Of a stretch of 64,000 nt of DNA, positions 38,927-49,300 are shown piece by piece. Below the pieces are notes generated by a model. It ran no database searches. It was given only the letters and a program-made list of their open reading frames with translations, and was not told where the DNA came from. Every line of letters begins with the position of its first letter. Position 1 is the stretch's first letter. Source of the DNA: Kineothrix sp. IPX-CK (lineage in GTDB: Bacteria; Bacillota; Clostridia; Lachnospirales; Lachnospiraceae); contig NZ_CP146256.1 in assembly GCF_039134705.1 (NCBI RefSeq), forward strand, positions 1,426,001 through 1,490,000. Reading direction: 5' to 3'. The translations under genes and the position numbers were made by a program.

Positions 38927-39749
38927 GGCGGTCAGTATAGTGGATACTACGCTCAGAGATGGGGAACAGTGTCCGGGAATAACCTTTTCCGCCGAAGATA
39001 AGATCCGCTTGGCAGTACTTCTAGATCGGGCAGGAGTCTATGAAATCGAGGCCGGAATCTATGATACGGGAACGGAGGGGCATGATTACATCCGCAAGAT
39101 TATGCAGAACCGGAAGAAAGCCCTGGTTTCCGTATGGTCTTTGCTAAATCCTGAATGTGTGGAACAGGCAGCACGGCAGAAGCCGGACTTGATTCATATT
39201 GGAACCCCCGTGTCCTATGTCCAGATATACCGCAAGCTTAATAAAAATAAAAAATGGGTAGAAAATGTGCTTCAGGATTGTATCCAGGTGGCAAAGGATT
39301 ATGGCGTGGGCGTAACGGTAGGGCTGGAAGACGCTTCCAGGGCTGATGTGGCATTTATGAATCACCTGCTCCGTTTAATGGAAGGGCGGGGGGTGGAGAC
39401 TGTCCGGCTGGCGGATACGGTAGGAATCCTATGTCCTCAGCGTGCCAGACAGATGGTGCGTGAATTGAAAGAGGTGGTTTCGCTAAAAGTAGAAATACAT
39501 GAGCATAATGATTTCGGAATGGCAGTAGCTAACTCCATCGTTATGGCGGCAGCAGGCGCAGATATGGTTGACGCCACTCTGTCCGGAATCGGAGAACGGG
39601 CCGGCAACTGCGATTTATACCAGTTTGTACATGCGGCGGGCAGAAAGTTTGAGCTGGAAGTGAAGAATGCAGATATCAGACGGGCACAGATCCTGTTAAA
39701 AGAGATGATGGCAGGAGGAAAGAATTATGATACGGGAGATATTATATGA
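38919..39749 (+). CDS. nifV-alpha: Homocitrate synthase alpha subunit (NifV catalytic barrel)
   Basis: 276 residues, the HMGL-like TIM barrel. SIVDTTLRDGEQCPGITFSA is the active-site start, with the metal-binding EIHEHNDFGMAVANS and the DATLSGIGERAGNCDL loop. It lacks the C-terminal subdomain, which is supplied by the omega subunit. ATG 38919 is preferred to upstream starts because GGGAGGTG lies before it and homology begins there. It overlaps the GroEL-like gene by 23 bp. Confidence 0.95.
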   Translation: MRKAVSIVDTTLRDGEQCPGITFSAEDKIRLAVLLDRAGVYEIEAGIYDTGTEGHDYIRKIMQNRKKALVSVWSLLNPECVEQAARQKPDLIHIGTPVSYVQIYRKLNKNKKWVENVLQDCIQVAKDYGVGVTVGLEDASRADVAFMNHLLRLMEGRGVETVRLADTVGILCPQRARQMVRELKEVVSLKVEIHEHNDFGMAVANSIVMAAAGADMVDATLSGIGERAGNCDLYQFVHAAGRKFELEVKNADIRRAQILLKEMMAGGKNYDTGDII

Positions 39750-41133
39750 GGAAACCGGAAGAAAAAAACTGGCAGAGGGAATGCGTAAGCTGTGCAGTAT
39801 CTTAAACTGTGACGGCGGTATTCTGCTAAATGGTTCTTATATTATGTCGGCATCATCTGTTGCCAGGCAGATTGAGGGCGAAGACCTGTATATCAATCAG
39901 GGTATTCGGCTGGCATCGGAGGGCATAACGGAAATCAATGCCAGAATAGGCTGTGGCACGAAAGAGGCGGCAGCCATGCTGCTGATCCAGCTGACGGCCT
40001 GTGAGCAAATGGCAGCCGCTGGCATCAATCCGGTATATCTGGCGCAGGAAATAAAAAAGGCAGCGGGCCGGATGGCGGATAAGGCAGAAAAGACGGCAAT
40101 ACGTGATAGCATTCATCTGGAGGAGGAATTGCTTAAGATTGCCGGAGAGGAAGAGCTGGTCGAAATGGTTCTTCAGGCAATGGAGGCAGGTGAAGTGGTC
40201 ATCAAGGATTCCATGCAGGTGAAGACCAGAATGGATATAATAAAGGGGATGACGGTCGGCGGCCGGCTCCTTGCAGGAATGCCCGCAACATTAAAGCGGG
40301 CACATGTGCTGGTTACCAACCGGAGCATTTCTTCTTTCTCCGATTTGCTCCCATTGCTGGAGAAGCTGGGAAGCTGCCCGTTATTTCTGGTAGCTGATGA
40401 GATAGAAGGAGAGGCTCTGACCTTGCTAAAGACCAATATCGCAAACCGGAGAATAGCCGTCTGGGCTGTAAAAGCGCCTGGAATCGGAAAGCGGAAAGCG
40501 GATATGCTGGCAGACTTGGCCGTACTTACTGGAACTAAGGTATATGGAGAATATGACTTATTAGCCCGGGGTGAGCTTTCGCCGGAAATGCTGGGTCTGG
40601 CGGAATCCATAGAAGTGAGAGCAGGATATTCCGTAGTGGAGGGCAGAACCAGTGAAATATCTGCCGGACGGATTGCCGGGATCCGGAAAGTGATTGAGGA
40701 CCCGAAGACAAATTTCTATGATCAGCAGGTCTTAAGGGAGCGGATTGCCTGGTTGTCCGGTCAGGTGCCTGTAATTTATGCAGGCGGTGAGACGACCGTG
40801 GAGGTCAAAGCGAAAAAGCTGCGTCTGGAATATGCGGTTGCCTACGCCCAGTCAGTAAAGAAATACGGGATGATGCCGGAAGGCTTTGCAGACAGCATTT
40901 CGGTTAAAACAGCGGGTGAAAAAATCGTACTCGAGGGAATCAGAAAAAGTCTGGATAATAAGGTGGTGAGCGCTGAACTTTTTGTTTTTCTTTTACGGAA
41001 GATCACCAGCATCACAGCTCTGTGGCTGACGACAGGGGCTGTTATGGTAAGCACAGGCTATGACAGGGAAGACAGGGAACTGATGAGGGGCGGTGTGGAT
41101 GTAGAAAGGCTGCGGGCTGGCGATGGATATTAA
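39727..41133 (+). CDS. Divergent, apparently ATPase-dead GroEL-like chaperonin paralogue
   Basis: 468 residues (GroEL is ~548). GroEL colinearity is visible: EETGRKKLAEGMRKL, SSVARQIEGEDLYINQG, AAGINPVYLAQEIKKA, VLVTNRSISSFSDLLPLLEK, VKAPGIGKRKADMLADLAVL, TGTKVYGE, KKLRLEYAVAYAQ and ITALWLTTGAVM. The ATP loop GDGTTTA reads GCGTKEA (75-81), so Asp87 becomes Cys76. The Asp398 position is Tyr369, and TKDG (Asp52) is not kept. The GPKG loop is also lost, and ~50 residues before the last helices are missing. It has GGAGGAAAG before ATG and lies inside nifV-alpha's end. I infer a non-ATPase nitrogenase assembly factor or peptide-binding paralogue. Confidence 0.82.
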   Translation: MIREILYEETGRKKLAEGMRKLCSILNCDGGILLNGSYIMSASSVARQIEGEDLYINQGIRLASEGITEINARIGCGTKEAAAMLLIQLTACEQMAAAGINPVYLAQEIKKAAGRMADKAEKTAIRDSIHLEEELLKIAGEEELVEMVLQAMEAGEVVIKDSMQVKTRMDIIKGMTVGGRLLAGMPATLKRAHVLVTNRSISSFSDLLPLLEKLGSCPLFLVADEIEGEALTLLKTNIANRRIAVWAVKAPGIGKRKADMLADLAVLTGTKVYGEYDLLARGELSPEMLGLAESIEVRAGYSVVEGRTSEISAGRIAGIRKVIEDPKTNFYDQQVLRERIAWLSGQVPVIYAGGETTVEVKAKKLRLEYAVAYAQSVKKYGMMPEGFADSISVKTAGEKIVLEGIRKSLDNKVVSAELFVFLLRKITSITALWLTTGAVMVSTGYDREDRELMRGGVDVERLRAGDGY

Positions 41134-41413
41134 AAAAGTAAAATTAAGATCTGGCTATATATTGAAAGAATTAGGTGGAGAATTCTGTATTTTTGATGAA
41201 ATGGACAGTCAGAGCGGCTCGCTCGACGGACTGCCCTCCGTGAATGAGACCTGCATTTTTCTTTGGAACAGTTTAGAACGGGGAACGGCCCTTTCCGATA
41301 TGGTTAAACTCCTGGAAGAAAAAAACGGGCTGGACGAAGATGAAGCATGGCTGGAGGTGGAGGAATTTCTGGCAAAGCTGATAAATGGAAATGTAGTAGA
41401 AGTTGAGAGGTGA
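41123..41413 (+). CDS. PqqD-family (RRE-like) small protein
   Basis: 96 residues. The PqqD/RRE fold is suggested by LRSGYILKELGGEFCIFDEM, NETCIFLWNSLERGTALSDM and EEFLAKLINGNVVEVE. PqqD domains bind peptides or partner proteins and deliver them to radical-SAM enzymes. No RiPP precursor or RiPP radical-SAM gene is near. The only radical-SAM protein here is the NifN-NifB fusion. It overlaps the GroEL-like gene by 11 bp and precedes the AnfO-like gene by 4 bp. The role is unknown. Confidence 0.8.
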   Translation: MDIKKVKLRSGYILKELGGEFCIFDEMDSQSGSLDGLPSVNETCIFLWNSLERGTALSDMVKLLEEKNGLDEDEAWLEVEEFLAKLINGNVVEVER

Positions 41414-41417
41414 TCCT

Positions 41418-42029
41418 ATGGCGAAGATTGCAGTATTTTTAAGGGACGGGAATCCGGCTCCCTTCATAGAGTGTAACATGGAGCTTATATATAAAAAGGG
41501 GCAGGATGGCTGGAGTCTGGCAGAGACGAAATCATTTCCTCCGGTACCGGCTGGAAGTGTCCGGGAGACACGGCTGGGAATGAAAGAAATCCTGCCGCTT
41601 GCAGAGGGGGCGGATGCGATTTGTTGTTCGGAGATAACCGGAATACCTTTCGCTGAATTTGACCGCGCCGGTTACTGTATCTTTTCAGTTAGTATGGTAA
41701 ATGAACGGACGCTTGACGGAATCCTGGAGGATATTGAAGCGGGCGATGAAAAGAAACGGATCAGAGATGAAATTATAAAGAATGCCAGACCGGCAGAGAC
41801 GGAAGAACCGGGAATATATGCACTGGATTTAATCATGCTTCAGAAAGAATGCCCGGAGGTATCATCCAAAAAAGCCCTGCGGGAATTTCTGGATACGGTT
41901 CCATTTTTGGAGCTTCGTATTGATTGTGCCCATATTCCCCCGTGGCTGGAACGGGAGGTACGTTTTGAACTCAAATCCCGGTCGGGAGATGGAGCCATAC
42001 ATTTGGTCCTGACCAAGAAGCAATGCTGA
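41418..42029 (+). CDS. AnfO-like nitrogenase accessory protein
   Basis: 203 residues resembling the AnfO family (PF09582) associated with Fe-only nitrogenase: KIAVFLRDGNPAPFIECNME at the N-terminus, WSLAETKSFP, and EGADAICCSEITGIPFAEFD. The C-terminal ~60 residues are less conserved (FLELRIDCAHIPPWLEREVR). ATG 41418 follows GAGAGGTGAT; an earlier in-frame start lies at 41403. AnfO supports diazotrophy by Fe-only nitrogenase in Azotobacter. Here it sits in a Mo-nitrogenase operon. Confidence 0.78.
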   Translation: MAKIAVFLRDGNPAPFIECNMELIYKKGQDGWSLAETKSFPPVPAGSVRETRLGMKEILPLAEGADAICCSEITGIPFAEFDRAGYCIFSVSMVNERTLDGILEDIEAGDEKKRIRDEIIKNARPAETEEPGIYALDLIMLQKECPEVSSKKALREFLDTVPFLELRIDCAHIPPWLEREVRFELKSRSGDGAIHLVLTKKQC

Positions 42030-42041
42030 TACGGAGGTGAA

Positions 42042-42095
42042 GGTTGAAAGAATTTTATTCTTTCAACCTGAGATTTGAGCTACGCTCAAAGTCTC
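42042..42095 (+). other. Tandem RNA hairpins inside the nif operon
   Basis: A perfect 12-bp hairpin GGTTGAAAGAAT/ATTCTTTCAACC (42042-42068, 3-nt loop) is followed at once by a second, TTTGAGC/GCTCAAA with GAGA/TCTC (42070-42095). No T-run follows. They may mark an mRNA processing or stability site between the AnfO-like and last genes. Confidence 0.7.
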
Positions 42096-42123
42096 CAGAG
42101 TTTGAAAGGAGCATGATTAAAAA

Positions 42124-43101
42124 ATGAAAAATTATTTATTGCTGGAATCGGGATATATACAAACAACCTATGGTGTTTTTGCGGGTGTGGATGCAATTAG
42201 TACCTATCCGGGAGGAGAAATGGAGAGCCTGCGCCTATCGGAACGTAATGTAATCATGACGGAAATCGGAGAACTGATCCCTGCGTATACGGAGAATAGC
42301 CGACGGAAAAATAAGGTATCGGTAGAATTTGACCGTCAAGGACTGGTGATTGGAGTGTTGTTGGAAGAACAGCAGGAAGTGAGGACACCCATCGGAGAAC
42401 TGCCTGCGGAGCGGGTTAAATTTTATTCTACGGGAGAGCTTTATCGTTTGTTTGTTCTGGACGGACAGATCAGCGGATTCTGGTCGGAGGCCGATGAACG
42501 GGAGCTGAATATTCCGCTAAGCTTTGACTTAGGATTTACATCCTTCCGTGCGATGCTGAACGGCATCTGCTTTTATCGGGATGGAGGAATCCGCAGTATC
42601 ACATTGTTTCCCGGAGAACGCATCACGATTATGACACCTCTTGGGGAGGTGGAGACAGTTGTGGGTTTGTCGTTATATGAATCCGGGGAACTCTGTTCGG
42701 TGGAACCAGCAGAGCCTGTGCTGATTGAAACACCGATCGGGCGCTTGACCGCTTATGATATCGACCAGAACGGACTGAACGCGGACAGCAATTCCCTGGT
42801 ATTTACCAAGGATGGAAGAATCAGAGGTCTGATGACCTGTGACAATCTGATTCATGTGCAGACGCAGGAAGGGATAATGAAGACGTTTGCGCCAAAGGAG
42901 AAGACCCATCCACTCTATGATGATGCTGTAACTGTAGCGGGGATGAACGTGGGGTTTGATTATCAGAAGAATACGGCGATCATTGATGGCCATGAATTCA
43001 GCCTATCTGAATGCGGGTTCACAACCGGCCTCTTTATCAGACCCGGTACGCATTGCACGCCGGCGGATTGTGCAAACTGTTCTGTTTGTAACAGAGGCTA
43101 G
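42124..43101 (+). CDS. Unrecognised nif-operon protein: beta repeats and C-terminal Cys motif
   Basis: 325 residues; I do not recognise a family with confidence. It contains repeated short strand-turn units, TEIGEL (46-51), TPIGEL (88-93), TPLGEV (171-176) and TPIGRL (203-208), alternating with F/Y-x3-G-x-I/L units such as FYSTGELYRL and FTKDGRIRGL. This suggests a MORN-like or beta-solenoid fold. The last residues carry C311-x4-C316-x2-C319-x2-C322, with Cys297 nearby, a likely metal or Fe-S site. No signal peptide. AAAGGAG lies before the start; a four-codon ATG-TGA mini-ORF (42113) overlaps it. It is the last gene before the operon terminator. Confidence 0.85.
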   Translation: MKNYLLLESGYIQTTYGVFAGVDAISTYPGGEMESLRLSERNVIMTEIGELIPAYTENSRRKNKVSVEFDRQGLVIGVLLEEQQEVRTPIGELPAERVKFYSTGELYRLFVLDGQISGFWSEADERELNIPLSFDLGFTSFRAMLNGICFYRDGGIRSITLFPGERITIMTPLGEVETVVGLSLYESGELCSVEPAEPVLIETPIGRLTAYDIDQNGLNADSNSLVFTKDGRIRGLMTCDNLIHVQTQEGIMKTFAPKEKTHPLYDDAVTVAGMNVGFDYQKNTAIIDGHEFSLSECGFTTGLFIRPGTHCTPADCANCSVCNRG

Positions 43102-43152
43102 GGTGTGTCTGGAAACTGCTTGTGCCATCAATTCAGAAAATTATACATCAGT

Positions 43153-43185
43153 AAACCCTGCAAGGTTCCTTGGCAGGGTTTTTTT
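43153..43185 (+). terminator. Terminator of the nif operon
   Basis: 9-bp stem AAACCCTGC (43153-43161) / GCAGGGTTT (43173-43181), inner AAGG/CCTT, then a T-run. This defines the operon's 3' end. A weaker hairpin with a T-run is at about 43257-43288. Confidence 0.92.
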
Positions 43186-43363
43186 GTTTCTGTGTCAAAA
43201 AAAAGAGTCGGTATAAATTATATAATTTTGGCAGGAAATTAATAAAAAAGATAAAAAGTGCAATAATACAATATTGTGCTATTTTTTATTGAAAAATAAG
43301 CAAACTATCTGTGAAGAGATATCATCATGTTTGAAGTATTTCTTAAATAAGGAGGAACTTCAA

Positions 43364-46300
43364 TTGCAGGACTTGTTAAAAGGAATTAATTTTTATATAA
43401 ATTCACCGTTTATGTTAGCCGTTTTATTATTAGTAATCGCGTTGTTTGGTTTTGTTTTATTGATGCTGTATTATAGGCTTAAATATTGGGGGAAGAAAGT
43501 ACACTTTCCGGTGGATCCGCCGGGAGAGGAAGAAAAGGCAGGCCCGGGTGAGTGGGAAAAGCAAATGCTTAATCTGGCAGAAAGCCACAGTCAGGTAAAA
43601 CTAACCAGATATAACTTTGCTCTTAGCGATTATAATCAGGCTGCATATATAAAACTGAATAGAATCAGAGACAACATCTCTGCCGTATCGGGTGATATCA
43701 TGTCCCTGATTCCGGCAGCGCGCTGGCTCTTTGATAATTTCCAGATGCTGTACCGGGAAATTAAAAAAGTACGCACTTCAGGGACGAGCTATGCCGTATT
43801 GCCGGTTCTGAAGGGAAAGGAAAACCGTAATTTTCCCCGTATTTACGTGGTGGCAAAAAAGATGGTGGCTCTTTCCGGCGGCCACCTGAGTGAAGAAAAT
43901 ATTAACCTGATGCTTAAAGCCTATCAGCAGGAAATCTTGCTGACGGACAAGGAGATATGGGTCTTACCGGAAATGCTGGGCTTTTGTCTTCTTGAAGAAA
44001 TCCTTGATATCTCTGATGAAATTCTCCACATCATTGATGTGAAATCAAGGGCAGAAGACTTCCTCTGGGATAAGCTTGCAAATAAGCAGGGGCCGGTCAA
44101 TATATCGGCACTGCTTTGCAAAGTAAGGGATAGTTTAAGGCTGAACTATTCGTTCCATGCCCATGTGATATATCTGTTAAAAAACATGTCTTTCGATGAG
44201 GCATCCATTCAAAGGTATCTGGAATATCATTTCGCTTCCACGGAAAGGCAAGTGAAGACCTCCGTTATATTTCTGGAGGAAGGAAAGATTGAATCATTTC
44301 TCGAGACGAATATAAGGACTTTAATTGTCAGCCTGAGAGATATAAATGAAATGGATGAAGAAAAATTCTTTGAGGAACATTCTTGCCTGGAGCAGATTTT
44401 ATCTCAGGATCCGGATGATGTCTATTCCAAGATGGATGTGGAAGCCAGGGGCATGTACCGAGAGGTCATTGTCAAATTAGCGCTTCGTTACCGCCTGAGA
44501 GAGGAAGAGATAGCGAAAGGCTGCTTGGAACTGGCAATACAAGGAAGAGAGGATGTGCATTGTTCTCATCATGTGGGAGCTTATCTTTTAGGTAATGGTT
44601 ATCCGATTCTGAAAGCAAAAGCATTAGGAAAGCCGATTCCCGAGAGTATTAAGAAAAAGATGAATGTAAAGGGGTTCCTTTATTTTCTCACCTTATTTCT
44701 TATAATTCCGGGACTGAGCGTCTGGCTGCTCTATGCTTTCCGAACCTTTGGGGGGTTACAGAACACCGGCCGCAATGTAATTATCCTTCTGGCCGCAATG
44801 CCGCTTTTGATGGGTATTTCCATAGAGATTACAAATTTTGTATTTACCAGAAACATTAAGGCGAAGAAACTCCCTTCCCTGAATTATCAGGAGGGAATAC
44901 CCGAAGAAGCAAGAACCTTTGTGGTCATGCCGGTTATCGTTTCATCAAAAGAACAGGGGCTTCAGTACATGGACCGTCTCCAAAAGCATTATCTGGCTAA
45001 CAGACAGCAGAATCTTTTTTTCGCATTGATGCTTGATTTTGAGGATTCCCCGGACCAGTTCATGCCTGGAGATGAGGTGATTGAGAGCGCCCTTGCCGCA
45101 CGTATAAAGGAACTGAATGAGCTCTATCCGTCAGAGCATCAACGCTTTTCCCTGTTTTTGCGCTGCCGCCAATGGAATAAAGCGGAGAACTGCTATATGG
45201 GCTGGGAACGTAAGAGAGGAAAGCTGGAAGAGTTCAACAAACTTTTAAATGGGATAGAAAAGGAGAATACCTCCTTTTCTGCTATTTACTGCGATGAAAA
45301 GCTTCTTACCACCTTCCGGTATGTGATTACACTGGATGCGGATACTAATTTGCTTCATGACAATGCCTCGAAACTGGTCGGATTGATCGATCACCCGCTA
45401 AATAAACCGATTCTCGATTTGGCGGGTCAAAAGATAAAGGAGGGCTATGTCATCATTCAGCCCTCAGTAAGAAATCATATTGTGGACAGGAATGGCAGCA
45501 GATTTACAAAAATTTTTGGAGGAGAATCGGGGCTTGCTCATTATGGAAGCGTAATATCGGATATCTATCAGGATATCTGGGGCGAAGGAATCTATATTGG
45601 GAAAGGAATCTATGATATTAAGGCTTTTCAAAAGGTGCTTCAAAATAAGGTGCCTGAGAACCGGATTCTCAGTCATGACCTTTTTGAAAGCTGCTATGCA
45701 CGAACAGCTTTTTCCAGCACGGCCAAGATTATGGATAATTTCCCGGGCAGTGTTTTGTCTTTTGCCCAAAGGGAACACCGCTGGCTGCGGGGGGACTGGC
45801 AGCTCCTGCCCTGGTTGTTTATGAGGAAGACTGAGGACGGGAGAAGCTTACGAACATTATCAAAATGGAAAGTCTTTGACAATCTGAGAAGAAGCCTGGT
45901 TCCCTTAAGTAAAACTTTGTTTGTACTGCTGAATCTGGCCTGGGTACCGAAAGCATATTATCTTTGGTTACCCCTTGTTTTCTTTAATGATATATTTATG
46001 CTGGTACTTCTGGTGTTTACGGTGCTCGTCCAGAAACTTGTCCGGCCGAAACTTGTTCTTGTTTATAAAGGATTTTTCAACGAAATCATTACGATGCTTA
46101 AAAGGGCATTTCTGGAGTTTACAATTACTCCTTATCGTGCTTATGTCGCATCGGATGCCATTGTCAGAACTCTTTACCGGATATTTATCAGTAAGAAAAA
46201 TCTGCTTCGATGGAATACGGCGGAGGCGGTGGATGCCTCTATTGTAAATACCCGAAAAGGATATTTTCTTACTATGTGGAGCTCCTTTCTTCCGGCGGCA

Positions 46301-49300
46301 TTTCTTGTATTAATTTTATTTATGGGATATTTGGATCCGGCAGGAATGATTCTGACAGCGATTGTAATTGCTGATTGGAGTCTTGCGTTTGAAATCGCAT
46401 ACCGGATCAGTCAGCCGGAAAAGAAGCTCCCTGTGAGGGATAAAGCGCAGGACCTCGAGTTTCTTCTGGAAACTGCACGCAGGACCTGGCAATTTTTCAA
46501 AGAACTTTCTACACAGGAAAATAACTGGCTTTGTCCGGATAATTATCAGACTTCAGTGGTTAGAAAAATCAGCGATAAAACGTCCCCGACCAATATCGGA
46601 CTTCAATTTCTGGCAATTCTGTCAGCCAGAGATTTCGGGTTTGAAACGCTGAGTTCTACGATCGAAACAGTAGAAAACCTGATGGAAACGGTCCAGAAAA
46701 TGCTGAAATGGAAAGGGCATCTTTACAACTGGTATCATATTAAAACACTGGAAGTGCTTTCTCCTGCCTATATATCAACCGTAGACAGCGGTAACTTTCT
46801 GGGACATCTGGTCGTCCTGAAAAATGGTCTTTTGGATCAGATTGACAAGCCTATATTTCCGGACAATCTTATATCTGAACTCAGGACTGCGGTTAAGAAC
46901 AGCAATGAGGAAATTCAGCTGAGAACTGGAAGCTTGGCAGGAAATGGGCTTAAGCCCGACTATCTAAGCATAGGTGAACTGTTAGAAGATATTATGGTTA
47001 TCCGGGAAGACTTAAATGCCAGAGAGATCAGGCCATCCTCACATTACCGTCAGACCAGACAATTGATGAATCTCATCGATAACATTATCAATGAGGCTTC
47101 TGCTTTAAAATTAAAGGATGAGAACTTTTCTTCTTATCCTACGCTGGGATCTCTTGCAGCGGAGGGCAATGAATCTGCAAATGGTATGCTTAGACGTATT
47201 AAAGCACTCTGCGATAAAATAGATTGCTTTTTGGACAATGCGGATTTTCAGATTTTATTTAATGAAAAAAGGATGTTATTCCATATCGGATATCATGTAT
47301 CCTCCAACATGCTGGAGGATGGATGTTATGACCTTATGGCATCGGAATCGGCACTCACAAGCCTTCTTGCGATAGCCTTAGGAAAAGTACCTTTAAAGCA
47401 TTGGTACAAATTGGGAAGACCACTGACTATCGTGGGCGGTATTCCATGTTTCGTATCCTGGAGCGGCACGATGTTTGAATATTTGATGCCGAATCTTGTG
47501 TTTAAGGAATATGAAGGTTCTGTCTACGCGCAGACGTCCAGAGCGGCGGTACTTCAGCAGATGAAATATGCGAAGGAGGCTCAGATACCCTGGGGGATAT
47601 CCGAATCTCAGTATTATCGTTTTGACTTAAACTCAAATTATCAGTATAAAGCCTTTGGAGTTCCAAAGATAAGACTTCAGCCGGTCCGTAAGAATTCGCT
47701 GGTGGTTGCTCCTTATGCAACGATGCTGGCGCTGGATATTGCAGAGGGGGAATGCATGAGTAATTTAAGGAGATTGAAGGAATTAGGTGCCTTCGGCGTT
47801 TACGGTTTCTATGAGTCTGTTGATTTTAACGTGCCTAATTCTATGGATATGACACCTTATTGTATTGTAAAATCCTATATGGCACATCATCAAGGGATGA
47901 ATCTGGCGGCAATTAATAATTATCTGAATGAGGGCATCCTTAGGGAGAGGTTTCATGCGGAGATGATGATAAAGGCTTCGGAAGTCCTGCTTGAAGAGAA
48001 GCGTCAGTCCTATTTGATTTCCATTGCAAAACAGGGTTATACGATAAAAATCGGAAAGCAACTTTTTAAAGAAAGTATATACAGCGACAGAACGATAGGC
48101 ACCGCAGGCGTGAATCCGCCGATCGTAAATTATCTGTCAAATGGCAAGTACTCACTGATGATAACGTCGGATGGAGACGGCTTCAGTAAATATGAGGACC
48201 GGATGCTTTACCGTTTTCGACCGGATATTTACGAAAATACAGGGAATTATATCTATATCAAAGATATGAAGCAGGGGAGGGTATGGAGTGCCGCGTATCA
48301 TCCTACAAGAACGGAACCGGAAGATTATCAGGTGGTTTTCTGTCCGCATCAGGCGCAATTCAAACGCAAAGACGGAGATATTTCATCGGATATGATCGTC
48401 AGTCTGGATGCGGATAATAATTTTGAGATACGTAAGATTACATTTACCAATCACGGAAATGAAGAAAAGCAACTGGAAGTGACCAGCTATCTGGAGGTAG
48501 TGGATGATACCCATCTGGCAGAATTAAGCCATCCCGCGTTCAATAAGCTCTTTTTAGAAAGCGAGTATCTGGAAGAACAGGAGATATTTCTTGCAAAAAG
48601 GCGGAGGAACAAGAAGGATGATGATTCATATGTAATGCATATGGTAAGAACGGGAACAAAGCTATGCAAAAAAATAGAATATGAAAATGACAGGAAACGG
48701 TTTATAGGAAGAAACAATACACTGGAGAATCCTGACAGCGTGGTTAACAGCATTGCTTTTTTCAATAATTCGGGTTTTTGTAATGATCCGATTATGAGTC
48801 TGCGCGCACAGCTTATCATAGAAGCGGGTGAAACTGCCTGCATTTCTTTCATTACCGGAATGTGCGGCAGTAAGGAGGAAGCAATAAAAATTGCAGGAGA
48901 ATTAAATGTAAGTTATCGAATTGATGATATTTTGGAGAAATTCAGGCTTCAAAAAAATCTGGAGTTAAAGTATCTGGAAATTACCAGAACCCAGCTGAAC
49001 GCCTTTCAGGATTTGATCAGTCCGGTATTCTATCCTGCGGGTATTTACCGGGGGCCGAGTGAAAATATAAGACGAAACTTTTTGAATCAGAGCTTCTTAT
49101 GGAAATTCGGAATATCAGGCGATAATCCCATCCTGCTTTTAATGGTACGGTCCATGGAAGAGGAAAGGATCGTGAAGGATGTACTAAAGGCTTACGAATA
49201 TCTGAGGACCAACCATGTTATGGTGGATCTGGTTATCCTAATTGATTCCAAGCATGGTTATCTTCAGGAGGTAGATGAATTAATAAACGATATGACAAGC

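Noticed and set aside
39727..41133. Ordinary second copy of groEL
   Set aside because: The ATP-site aspartates and GPKG loop are lost, there is no groES beside it, and it is 80 residues short.
43274..43363. Longer N-terminus of the glucan synthase from 43274
   Set aside because: No ribosome site there; TTG 43364 follows AAGGAGGAA at proper spacing.
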